In this document: one piece after another, positions 29,376 through 39,717 of the stretch
Position numbering within the stretch: the first letter of the stretch is position 1
Layout of the letters: each line of letters begins with the position of its first letter
Assembly (NCBI RefSeq): GCF_004801885.1
Contig: NZ_SSSM01000001.1
Coordinates: 310,001-374,000, forward strand
Direction: 5' to 3'
DNA length: 64,000 nt
Source: Naasia lichenicola
GTDB taxonomy: Bacteria; Actinomycetota; Actinomycetes; Actinomycetales; Microbacteriaceae
Position numbers and translations under genes: made by a program
The notes under the pieces: model-generated
The model's database searches: none
What the model saw: the letters and a program-made list of their open reading frames with translations, nothing else
What the model was told of the DNA's origin: nothing

Positions 29376-29425
29376 CTGCCCAGTTCTACTGCCTGCCCGC
29401 GCTTCCCGGCGGCAGAACTCGGCAG
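29376..29425. repeat. Intergenic palindromic repeat, family A, copy 3
   Basis: CTGCCCAGTTCTACTGC (from 29376) pairs imperfectly with GGCGGCAGAACTCGGCAG (ending 29425). It is the most degenerate of the four copies. It begins 14 nt after the DUF885 stop codon and upstream of the rpsA promoter, so it may end DUF885 transcription. Confidence 0.75.
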
Positions 29426-29495
29426 CTCGGCGTCACGGTTCGTCGAACACGCAGTTCGGCCGTCCGAACCGGTAGAGGTGGGGCGTCCCGCGGGT

Positions 29496-29501
29496 TAGAC
29501 T
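29496..29501 (+). promoter_or_regulatory. rpsA promoter, -10 box
   Basis: TAGACT is the clearest -10 in the 345-nt DUF885-rpsA gap. Transcription would start near 29508, giving rpsA an untranslated or partly translated leader of about 200 nt, much longer than for other genes here. The rest of the gap holds repeat copy 3 (29376-29425) and the leader. Confidence 0.5.
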
Positions 29502-29507
29502 GTTGTG

Positions 29508-29624
29508 TTGCTTCTGCGCCGTTGCGCCGAGAAGTGCTGCTGTGCTTCCGAGTGCTGTGCCTTCTGGTTACGCGGTGCGAGTCCCGCAACATCCTGTCCG
29601 CTCGTCACGGCGGAGCATCCCTGA
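29508..29624 (+). CDS. Possible cysteine-rich upstream ORF in the rpsA leader
   Basis: A 38-codon frame beginning TTG, 6 nt after the -10 box, where leaderless starts fall elsewhere in this window. The product would begin LLRRCAEKCCCASECCAFW: seven Cys in 38 residues, with runs of three and two. It uses TGT and TTA codons that are rare in the neighbouring genes, so it is unlikely to be selected as an ordinary protein. It may be a regulatory leader peptide, or a by-product of TGC-rich leader RNA. It ends 82 nt before rpsA. Confidence 0.3.
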   Translation: MLLRRCAEKCCCASECCAFWLRGASPATSCPLVTAEHP

Positions 29625-29706
29625 GCACGCGTTCCACGGAACCATGCCTTGGAACCTGCTCCTCCACCGTGGCCTGAATCATGTCCATCCCTGGAGCTAC
29701 TACTAC

Positions 29707-31164
29707 ATGTCAACCCTTACGACCGCCCCGGCCACCAAGCAGGTCGCCATCAACGACATCGGATCTGCTGAAGACTTCCTGGCCGCGGTCGAGAAGACCC
29801 TCAAGTTCTTCAACGACGGAGACCTCATCGAGGGCACCGTCGTCAAGATCGACCGCGACGAGGTCCTCCTCGACGTCGGCTACAAGACCGAGGGCGTCAT
29901 CCCCTCCCGCGAACTCTCCATCAAGCACGACGTCGACCCCAACGAGGTCGTCAAGGTCGGCGACATGGTCGAGGCCCTCGTTCTCCAGAAGGAGGACAAG
30001 GAGGGTCGTCTGATCCTCTCCAAGAAGCGCGCCCAGTACGAGCGCGCATGGGGAGACGTCGAGAAGATCAAGGAGGTCGACGGTGTCGTCACCGGTACGG
30101 TCATCGAGGTCGTCAAGGGCGGCCTGATCGTCGACATCGGCCTCCGCGGCTTCCTGCCGGCCTCGCTCATCGAGCTGCGCCGCGTCCGCGACCTCACGCC
30201 GTACCTCGGCCAGGAGCTCGAGGCCAAGATCCTCGAGCTCGACAAGAACCGCAACAACGTGGTCCTGTCGCGCCGTGCCCTGCTCGAGCAGACCCAGTCC
30301 GAGAGCCGCAGCACCTTCCTCGCCAACCTCCACCCGGGACAGGTCCGCAAGGGCGTCATCTCGTCGATCGTCAACTTCGGTGCGTTCGTCGACCTGGGCG
30401 GCGTCGACGGACTCGTCCACGTCTCCGAGCTCTCCTGGAAGCACATCGAGCACGCGAGCGAGGTCGTCGAGGTCGGCCAGGAGGTCACCGTCGAGGTGCT
30501 CTCCGTCGAGCTCGACCGCGAGCGCGTCTCGCTGTCGCTCAAGGCGACGCAGGAGGACCCGTGGCAGGTCTTCGCCCGCACCCACGCGATCGGCCAGATC
30601 GCACCGGGCAAGGTCACCAAGCTGGTTCCGTTCGGCGCCTTCGTGCGTGTCGCGGACGGCATCGAGGGCCTCGTGCACATCTCCGAGCTGTCGAACAAGC
30701 ACGTCGAGCTGGCCGAGCAGGTCGTCTCGGTGGGCGACGAGGTCTTCGTCAAGATCATCGACATCGATCTCGAGCGTCGCCGCATCTCGCTCAGCCTCAA
30801 GCAGGCCAGCGAGAGCATCGACCCGGCCAACACCGAGTTCGACTCCGGCCTCGCCGCCCTGTACGGCATGGTCACGGAGTACGACGAGGCCGGCAACTAC
30901 AAGTTCCCGGAGGGCTTCGACCCCGAGACGAACGAGTGGAAGGAAGGCTTCGAGGAGCAGCGCGCCAAGTGGGAGCAGGAGTATGCAGATGCTCAGGCCC
31001 GCTGGGAGCAGCACAAGGAGCAGATCGTCAAGGGCATCGCGGACGAGGCGGCCGGCATCACCGAGACGCCGAACACCTTCACCAGCGAGACCCGTTCGGC
31101 CGGCACGCTGGCCGACGACGAGTCGCTCGCCGCTCTGCGCGAGAAGCTCTCGAGCAACAACTGA
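29707..31164 (+). CDS. rpsA: 30S ribosomal protein S1
   Basis: Binds mRNA on the 30S subunit. The 485-residue protein has four S1 domains: about 35-105 (EGTVVKIDRDEVLLDVG), 120-190 (GTVIEVVKGGLIVDIG), 210-280 (GVISSIVNFGAFVDLGG) and 295-365 (GKVTKLVPFGAFVRVAD), then an acidic C-terminal tail. Four domains rather than six is usual for actinobacteria. ATG 29707 gives MSTLTTAPATKQVAIND, a typical start, with CTGGAG upstream; the frame is open to 29503, but that stretch reads like leader RNA. The location between polA and coaE is conserved. Confidence 0.96.
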   Translation: MSTLTTAPATKQVAINDIGSAEDFLAAVEKTLKFFNDGDLIEGTVVKIDRDEVLLDVGYKTEGVIPSRELSIKHDVDPNEVVKVGDMVEALVLQKEDKEGRLILSKKRAQYERAWGDVEKIKEVDGVVTGTVIEVVKGGLIVDIGLRGFLPASLIELRRVRDLTPYLGQELEAKILELDKNRNNVVLSRRALLEQTQSESRSTFLANLHPGQVRKGVISSIVNFGAFVDLGGVDGLVHVSELSWKHIEHASEVVEVGQEVTVEVLSVELDRERVSLSLKATQEDPWQVFARTHAIGQIAPGKVTKLVPFGAFVRVADGIEGLVHISELSNKHVELAEQVVSVGDEVFVKIIDIDLERRRISLSLKQASESIDPANTEFDSGLAALYGMVTEYDEAGNYKFPEGFDPETNEWKEGFEEQRAKWEQEYADAQARWEQHKEQIVKGIADEAAGITETPNTFTSETRSAGTLADDESLAALREKLSSNN

Positions 31165-31204
31165 TCGTCTGACCTGACGAGGCCTCGGCGACGAGGTCGA
31201 ACGT

Positions 31205-31232
31205 AGCCGTCCCGGATCCGTCCGGGACGGCT
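31205..31232 (+). terminator. rpsA terminator hairpin
   Basis: AGCCGTCCCGGA pairs with TCCGGGACGGCT around TCCG: a 12-bp perfect stem 41 nt after the rpsA stop, followed by TCGTCGTCT rather than a pure T-run. Confidence 0.7.
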
Positions 31233-31283
31233 TCGTCGTCTCCGGCGCAGTCGTCTGCTGCCTCAGCGCACGCGACATCTCGA

Positions 31284-31289
31284 TAGGTT
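31284..31289 (+). promoter_or_regulatory. -10 box of a leaderless coaE promoter
   Basis: TAGGTT lies 6 nt before the coaE ATG at 31296 and 52 nt after the rpsA terminator hairpin, so coaE has its own transcript. Confidence 0.45.
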
Positions 31290-31295
31290 GAAGGC

Positions 31296-31907
31296 ATGCC
31301 TCTGATCGGATTGACCGGCGGGATCGCATCGGGCAAGTCCACCGTCGCCGCTCGCCTCGCCGAGCTGGGTGCTGTGATCGTCGATGCCGACCTGCTCGCC
31401 CGTGATGCGGTCGCCGTCGGATCGCCCGGCCTCGCCAGGATCCGCGACACCTTCGGCGACGGTGTGATCGCCGATGACGGCAGCCTCAACCGTCCGGCGC
31501 TCGGAAGCATCGTGTTCGCCGACCCCGATGCGCTGCAGAAGCTCAATCGGATCACGCACCCCGAGGTTCTCCGACTCTCCCAGGAGGCCTTCGCCGCCGC
31601 CCGCGCGGCCGACCCCGACGCCGTCATCGTCTACGACGTCCCGCTGCTCGCCGAAGCGCGCAACCGTGGGGAGTGGGACCTCATCGTCGTCGTCGAGGCG
31701 CCTGCGTCGATGCGGGCGGACCGCCTCGTCGAGTACCGCGGGATGGCCCGCGAGGAGGCCGAGCGCCGGATCGGCGCTCAGGCGGGGGATGAGGAGCGCC
31801 GCGCCATCGCCGATCTCATCATCGACTCGAGCGGATCCCTCGACGAGACCGTCGCGGGCACGGACGCGATCTGGCCGGCCCTGCGGTCGGCGCAGCCGCG
31901 GAGCTAG
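31296..31907 (+). CDS. coaE: Dephospho-CoA kinase
   Basis: Last step of coenzyme A synthesis. The 203-residue P-loop kinase opens MPLIGLTGGIASGKST (Walker A at about 8-15), followed by VDADLLARDAV (substrate Asp) and YDVPLLAE. It is the short, single-domain CoaE, unlike the mycobacterial protein with a UPF0157 extension. Its TAG shares CTAG with the stop of the convergent EamA gene (4-nt overlap at 31904-31907). Confidence 0.95.
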   Translation: MPLIGLTGGIASGKSTVAARLAELGAVIVDADLLARDAVAVGSPGLARIRDTFGDGVIADDGSLNRPALGSIVFADPDALQKLNRITHPEVLRLSQEAFAAARAADPDAVIVYDVPLLAEARNRGEWDLIVVVEAPASMRADRLVEYRGMAREEAERRIGAQAGDEERRAIADLIIDSSGSLDETVAGTDAIWPALRSAQPRS

Positions 31908-32803
31908 ACCGGCTCGGGCTGCGGCCCCGGTGCCGGCCGGCGGCGGGTCGACCCGACCACGGCGAACGCGTTGGCCCCGCTGATGACGGCCAGCCCGGCG
32001 AGCTGAAGAGGCGCGAGCGTCTGGTGCAGGATGACCAGGCCGGACAGGGCGGCGGCCGCGGGCTGGATGCTCTGCAGCACGCTGAACAGGCTCCGCGGTA
32101 TGCGCCGCAGGATGAGGACGTCGAGCGAGTAGGGCACAGCCGAGGACAGCACCCCGACGGCGCAGCCCACCAGCAGCACGTGCACGAGCTCGTCGGGGGA
32201 GAGTCGGACGAGCTGGCCGATCAGGAACGGGGCGGTGATCACGGCGGCCACGATGCTGGCCATCGCCGTGCCGCGCACCCCCTCGAGACTTGCGGCCACG
32301 CGCGAGCTGAAGATGATGTAGACCGCCCAGGCCACGCCGGCGAGCAGGGCGAACAGCACGCCGAGCAGATCGAGTCCCGAGACGCTGCCCGTGAGCAGCG
32401 CCACCCCGATGCCCGCGGCGATCCCGCAGAGCAGATCGCGCAGCCGGCGTGAGGAGAGCAGCGCGATGGCGAGCGGGCCGAGGAACTCGAGGGTGACCGC
32501 CAGGCCGAGCTCGATCCGATCGAAGGCCTCGTAGATCGCGATGTTCATCACCACCAGCGAAAGACCCAGGATGAGTGCCGGCCAGACGGTCGCCCAGCGG
32601 AGCCGCTCCTTGCCCCGGAGTGCGGGCAGAAGGACCAGCGCCGCGAAGGTCTGACGCAGTGCGACGACGCCGATGGGTCCCACGATCGGCAGGATGGTGA
32701 CGGCGACTCCCGCGCCCGACTGCACGGACAGCGCGCCGACGATGGGACCCGCAACCGCGATCGACGGTCTTCCCGTCGGCCTGCCGGTGCGCTTCGTCCC
32801 CAC
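31904..32803 (-). CDS. EamA/RhtA-type amino-acid exporter
   Basis: A 299-residue membrane protein with about ten hydrophobic segments in two EamA repeats, resembling the RhtA threonine/homoserine exporter. Examples of segments are ALILGLSLVVMNIAIYEAF, LGVLFALLAGVAWAVYI and VLLVGCAVGVLSSAVPYSL. The substrate is inferred from family only. GTG start at 32803; TACGGT on the minus strand (32815-32810) ends 6 nt before it, so this gene may also be leaderless. The stop overlaps that of coaE. Confidence 0.85.
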   Translation of the reverse strand: MGTKRTGRPTGRPSIAVAGPIVGALSVQSGAGVAVTILPIVGPIGVVALRQTFAALVLLPALRGKERLRWATVWPALILGLSLVVMNIAIYEAFDRIELGLAVTLEFLGPLAIALLSSRRLRDLLCGIAAGIGVALLTGSVSGLDLLGVLFALLAGVAWAVYIIFSSRVAASLEGVRGTAMASIVAAVITAPFLIGQLVRLSPDELVHVLLVGCAVGVLSSAVPYSLDVLILRRIPRSLFSVLQSIQPAAAALSGLVILHQTLAPLQLAGLAVISGANAFAVVGSTRRRPAPGPQPEPV

Positions 32804-32828
32804 CTTTCGACCGTAGTGGAGTCGCTGA

Positions 32829-33029
32829 TCAGGGCAGGACGACTTCGAAGCCCCCCGAGCCCTCCTTCGCTGTATCGATGGTCACCCGGTAGGTGCCGCT
32901 GACGGGCTCGTCGACCTCGACGCACATCTCCACCCCAGTGCGAACCTCACCCTGATGGATTGATTCGAGCATCACGCCTGTGCTCGTGGTCGCGGAGCCG
33001 TTCGGCGAGACGACGCTCATCTGGGTCAC
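32829..33029 (-). CDS. Small ORF, possibly the frameshifted C-terminus of the lipoprotein upstream
   Basis: 66 codons from a GTG that overlaps the TGA of the 259-residue lipoprotein (GTGA). The product (ending SGGFEVVLP) has no signal peptide and reads like the last beta-strands of an extracellular domain: SVVSPNGSATTSTGVML, SGTYRVTIDTA. Two readings fit: a separate coupled gene, or the real end of the lipoprotein after a one-base loss in the GC-rich stretch around 33035-33060. I favour the second but cannot prove it. Confidence 0.5.
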   Translation of the reverse strand: MTQMSVVSPNGSATTSTGVMLESIHQGEVRTGVEMCVEVDEPVSGTYRVTIDTAKEGSGGFEVVLP

Positions 33030-33805
33030 GATGTCGCCGCCCGCGCGATCGCCGAGCCCATGACGAATTCGCCCTGGATGTGGAAAGACGAACGGCTCGG
33101 CTCGGCGATCGTGAAATCACTCCGACCTGTCCGTCCATGCCCGTAAGCGGAGGAATCGACGCACTTCCATCGCAGGACTGAGATCACGCGCGCGCGGAAG
33201 ACGAGGCCGCCGGCCCGCGCGCGGGCATCCGTAGGGAAGCTGATGGGCAGGGTGCCGGTCGCGGACGCCGTTGAAGAGAGCGGAAGGCGCCACGCCAGTG
33301 GATCTTCACCGAGGAGGAGGACCGCGTTGTCGAGATCCGGATCCGCTGCCGGTGCTCGGAACGTCAGCTCGCGGTCCGAGGTCTGCAGCCCTGGTACCAC
33401 GACGGGCGAGTACAGGAGCGGCAGTGGTGGACCTGTGCCGATGGCGAGGGAGATCGCCCCTGTGATCGACGGATCGAACGAGTCGGCATGCGACGTGTTG
33501 CGGACCACGGCCTGCAGAACGATCAACCGGGATTCAGGGTAGAACCGAGTCGAGGTCAGGGTGATCTCGTTGCCGGCGATCCATCCCCTCGCCGCGGTCG
33601 ATGTCTCAGTCGGGCTCGTGGATGAGCCGCTCCAGAAAGATGTGGGAGTCGGCGAGCTGGGCGCCGAACCGGCCACCGGTGGTGTGCAGCCCGCGAGGCT
33701 GACCACCAGCAGGGCGCAGGCCGCAACGCGGGCTTCGACATTCCGTTGGGACACACGCGCTGCTTCCCGGGGACTTCGTCCACCCGGATCTCTGCAGGTC
33801 TTCAT
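33026..33805 (-). CDS. Putative lipoprotein, possibly truncated by a frameshift
   Basis: A 259-residue secreted protein of unknown function. A basic N-terminus, a hydrophobic core (VAACALLVVSLAGC) and lipobox LAGC mark it as a lipoprotein, followed by a Pro/Ser/Thr-rich linker and a beta-rich domain. It starts at an ATG overlapping the upstream gene's stop (ATGA); GTG 33754 is an alternative that shortens the n-region. The frame stops abruptly in AIARAATS while another frame continues with a plausible domain end, so the gene may be broken. No recognised family. Confidence 0.65.
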   Translation of the reverse strand: MKTCRDPGGRSPREAARVSQRNVEARVAACALLVVSLAGCTPPVAGSAPSSPTPTSFWSGSSTSPTETSTAARGWIAGNEITLTSTRFYPESRLIVLQAVVRNTSHADSFDPSITGAISLAIGTGPPLPLLYSPVVVPGLQTSDRELTFRAPAADPDLDNAVLLLGEDPLAWRLPLSSTASATGTLPISFPTDARARAGGLVFRARVISVLRWKCVDSSAYGHGRTGRSDFTIAEPSRSSFHIQGEFVMGSAIARAATS

Positions 33806-34398
33806 TCGGCGCTGAAGTACGTGACGACAACCCCCTGCGGGAAGGCCGGGGTGCTGCCATCCGCCTCGGTCGCGTCGAACGCGTCTACGCGGATCGCCTT
33901 CGCTTCCCCCTCCATCAGGGTGACCGACGTCTCCGTCGAGTCGGTCGACGTCCAGCCCGCGGCTTCGCCCGCGGCACGCAGCTCCGCCACAAGGCCGACG
34001 TCCTTCGTGATGTAGACGGCTGTGCCCTCCACGCCAGACGGGTCGTCGGGGCTCAGCGCGTAGCAGTCAGCCTCCGGAATGCTGAAGCCGATGACGGCTT
34101 CGAACGCGTCTGCGGAATCGGCGAAGGACGAGAAGCCCGGTATCGAAGCGCACCCGGATGCACCCGAGTCGAGGGGCACCCCATCGTCAGCGGCCTGTGG
34201 ATCGACCGCCGTCGAGAGTGTCGAATCGCTGCCGTCCGATGTCTTCGACTCCGATCCGCCCTCAGCCTGCCCGGGGGACGCCGCGCATGCGCTGAGAGAC
34301 AGACCGACGATCACGATCACTGCAGGAAGGAGACCAAGCTGTCGCTGTCTGTGAAGGGCCGTGCGCGAAACGTAAAGCGCGCGAGCGCGCGACCGCAT
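33802..34398 (-). CDS. Putative lipoprotein
   Basis: A 198-residue lipoprotein of unknown function: signal LGLLPAVIVIVGLSLSAC with the acylated Cys near residue 38. A ~40-residue Ser/Asp/Gly-rich linker leads to a small globular domain with two cysteines (SGCASIPGF and EADCYALSP) that may pair. It is the first gene of a two-gene unit with the lipoprotein downstream (ATGA overlap). Base composition is less GC-biased than in the flanking core genes, hinting at accessory DNA. No homologue recognised. Confidence 0.7.
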   Translation of the reverse strand: MRSRARALYVSRTALHRQRQLGLLPAVIVIVGLSLSACAASPGQAEGGSESKTSDGSDSTLSTAVDPQAADDGVPLDSGASGCASIPGFSSFADSADAFEAVIGFSIPEADCYALSPDDPSGVEGTAVYITKDVGLVAELRAAGEAAGWTSTDSTETSVTLMEGEAKAIRVDAFDATEADGSTPAFPQGVVVTYFSAE

Positions 34399-34588
34399 CG
34401 GGAGATATCCCCAGATCGACTGCGCGGATACCCAGTTGCCGGTGCCTTCACGAGCACGCTCAGGCTAGGTGGCCGGCCGTGGCCATCTGCAGGGCGGCGC
34501 TCAGGGCGGCCGAGCTCGGGCGTCGGCCGAGACGCGGATCCGCGTCGTCGGGATCGCTCAGGTGCGCCCACTGCGAACGGCGACATCG

Positions 34589-34611
34589 GTGTCGGAGGCC
34601 GAATCTAGACT
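34589..34611 (+). promoter_or_regulatory. uvrB promoter of PafBC/RecA-independent damage type
   Basis: GTGTCGGAG (34589-34597), an 8-nt spacer, TAGACT (34606-34611), then 7 nt to the uvrB ATG. The 16-mer ACATCGGTGTCGGAGG (34583-34598) recurs exactly before uvrA at 36795-36810. Confidence 0.7.
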
Positions 34612-34618
34612 TTCGACC

Positions 34619-36688
34619 ATGCAGCCCACCCGCGCCGTGCGTCCCTTCGAAGTGGTCAGCGAGTACAAGCCGAGCGGCGATCAGCCGGCGGCCATCAAGG
34701 AGCTCGCCGGCCGGATCAACGCGGGCGAGACCGACGTGGTCCTGCTCGGAGCGACGGGAACCGGCAAGTCGGCCACCACGGCCTGGCTCATCGAGCAGGT
34801 CCAACGGCCGACCTTGGTCCTCGCGCACAACAAGACCCTCGCGGCGCAGCTCGCCACCGAGTTCCGCGACCTGATGCCCAACAACGCCATCGAGTACTTC
34901 GTCTCGTACTACGACTACTACCAACCAGAGGCCTACGTCCCGCAGACCGACACCTTCATCGAGAAGGACAGCTCGGTCAACGCCGAGGTCGAGCGGCTGC
35001 GGCACTCGACCACGAACTCCCTGCTGAGCCGGCGCGATGTCGTCGTCGTGTCGACGGTGTCCTGCATCTACGGCCTCGGTGCGGCCGAAGAGTACTTAGG
35101 CGCCATGGTGGCACTGCAGGTCGGCGAGCGGATCTCCCGCGACCTGCTCGTGCGGCGCTTCATCAACATGCAGTACGAGCGCAACGACTACGACTTCTCC
35201 CGGGGCCGCTTCCGAGTGCGCGGCGACACCATCGAGATCATCCCGGTCTACGAGGAGCACGCCATCCGAATCGAGATGTTCGGCGACGAGATCGAGGCGC
35301 TGTACTCCCTGCACCCGCTGACCGGCGAGGTCATCAAGCAGATGGATGCCGTCTCGGTGTTCCCCGCCACCCACTACGCCGCGAGCCCCGACACCATGAA
35401 GCGCGCTATCGGCACGATCCGACAGGAGCTGTCCGAGGAGCTGCCCAAGCTCGAGAAGGCGGGCAAGCTCCTCGAGGCCCAGCGCCTGCGGATGCGGACC
35501 ACCTTCGACCTCGAGATGATGGAGCAGATCGGCTTCTGCTCGGGCATCGAGAACTACTCCCGGCACATCGACGGCCGTCGTCCGGGGCAGGCGCCCAACT
35601 GCCTGATCGACTACTTCCCCGAGGACTTCCTCGTGGTCATCGACGAGTCGCACGCGACCGTGCCGCAGATCGGCGCGATGTTCGAGGGCGATGCGTCCCG
35701 CAAGCGCACCCTGGTCGAGCACGGCTTCCGCCTGCCCAGCGCGATGGACAACCGCCCGCTCAAGTGGGAGGAGTTCAAGCAGCGCGTCGGCCAGACCGTG
35801 TACCTCTCGGCGACCCCCGGGCGCTACGAGCTGGGCATGTCCGACGGCTACGTCGAGCAGATCATCCGGCCGACGGGGCTGATCGACCCCGAGATCGTCG
35901 TCAAGCCCAGCAAGGGCCAGATCGACGACCTGCTCGAGGAGATCCGGATCCGCGTCGAGCGCGACGAGCGCGTGCTCGTCACCACGCTCACCAAGAAGAT
36001 GGCGGAGGAGCTCACCGACTACCTGGCGGAGTCCGGAGTCAAGGTGCGCTACCTGCACTCCGACGTCGACACCCTGCGCCGGGTCGAACTGCTCACCGAG
36101 CTGCGCGCGGGCCTCTACGACGTGCTCGTCGGCATCAACCTGCTCCGCGAGGGCCTCGACCTGCCCGAGGTGTCGCTGGTCGCCATCCTCGACGCAGACA
36201 AGGAGGGCTTCCTGCGCTCGTCGACCTCGCTCATCCAGACCATCGGCCGTGCCGCGCGCAACGTCTCCGGTCAGGTGCACATGTACGCCGACGTGCTGAC
36301 CGACTCCATGAAGAACGCCATCGAGGAGACCAATCGCCGTCGCGAGAAGCAGGTCGCCTACAACACCGAGCGCGGCATCGACCCGCAGCCCCTCCGCAAG
36401 AAGATCGCGGACATCACCGACGCCCTGGTGCGCGAGGGACTCGACACGAAGCAGCTGCTGGCCGGGGGAGTCGGCAAGAAGCGCAGCCCGACCCCGTCGC
36501 TCGGCTCCGGCCGAGGCATCGCCGCGGCCGGCGGCGCCGAGCTCGAGACGATCATCGCCGACCTCAACGATCAGATGCTCAACGCGGCCGCCGAGCTCAA
36601 GTTCGAGCTGGCGGCACGACTGCGCGACGAGCTCAACGAGATGAAGGGCGAGCTGCGCCAGATGGCGAAGGCCGGCCACCTGGCCTGA
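34619..36688 (+). CDS. uvrB: Excinuclease ABC subunit B
   Basis: Damage-verification helicase of nucleotide excision repair. The 689-residue protein has Walker [15 protein letters not shown] (near 42), the beta-hairpin region [20 protein letters not shown], the DEAH-like VVIDESHAT, helicase motifs V and VI ([14 protein letters not shown] and QTIGRAARN) and a C-terminal UVR motif (about 640-675) for UvrC contact. ATG 34619 is fixed by the TAGACT box and by homology from [10 protein letters not shown]; an open frame to 34469 is spurious. The mRNA is apparently leaderless. Confidence 0.97.
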   Translation: MQPTRAVRPFEVVSEYKPSGDQPAAIKELAGRINAGETDVVLLGATGTGKSATTAWLIEQVQRPTLVLAHNKTLAAQLATEFRDLMPNNAIEYFVSYYDYYQPEAYVPQTDTFIEKDSSVNAEVERLRHSTTNSLLSRRDVVVVSTVSCIYGLGAAEEYLGAMVALQVGERISRDLLVRRFINMQYERNDYDFSRGRFRVRGDTIEIIPVYEEHAIRIEMFGDEIEALYSLHPLTGEVIKQMDAVSVFPATHYAASPDTMKRAIGTIRQELSEELPKLEKAGKLLEAQRLRMRTTFDLEMMEQIGFCSGIENYSRHIDGRRPGQAPNCLIDYFPEDFLVVIDESHATVPQIGAMFEGDASRKRTLVEHGFRLPSAMDNRPLKWEEFKQRVGQTVYLSATPGRYELGMSDGYVEQIIRPTGLIDPEIVVKPSKGQIDDLLEEIRIRVERDERVLVTTLTKKMAEELTDYLAESGVKVRYLHSDVDTLRRVELLTELRAGLYDVLVGINLLREGLDLPEVSLVAILDADKEGFLRSSTSLIQTIGRAARNVSGQVHMYADVLTDSMKNAIEETNRRREKQVAYNTERGIDPQPLRKKIADITDALVREGLDTKQLLAGGVGKKRSPTPSLGSGRGIAAAGGAELETIIADLNDQMLNAAAELKFELAARLRDELNEMKGELRQMAKAGHLA

Positions 36689-36800
36689 GGCGTCCCACTG
36701 CTTGCAGATCGCCTTGCGCGGTCGAGGACGGTTGCGGGCGGGGGCGGAACGACGCGCCCGGGTGGGGCGCTCAGGTCGCTCCGAGCGAACGCGGACATCG

Positions 36801-36823
36801 GTGTCGGAGGGTCGACCTAGACT
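36801..36823 (+). promoter_or_regulatory. uvrA promoter of PafBC/RecA-independent damage type
   Basis: GTGTCGGAG (36801-36809), an 8-nt spacer, TAGACT (36818-36823), then 6 nt to the uvrA GTG. Identity with the uvrB promoter extends upstream (GCGAAC and CGCTCAGGT blocks also recur), suggesting either strong constraint or a duplicated promoter. Confidence 0.7.
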
Positions 36824-36829
36824 CGATGG

Positions 36830-39715
<2,886 letters not shown>

Positions 39716-39717
39716 CC

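Noticed and set aside
29503-29706. N-terminal extension of RpsA from TTG 29503
   Set aside because: The family starts at MSTLTT; the upstream stretch has atypical codons and starts 1 nt after the -10 box.
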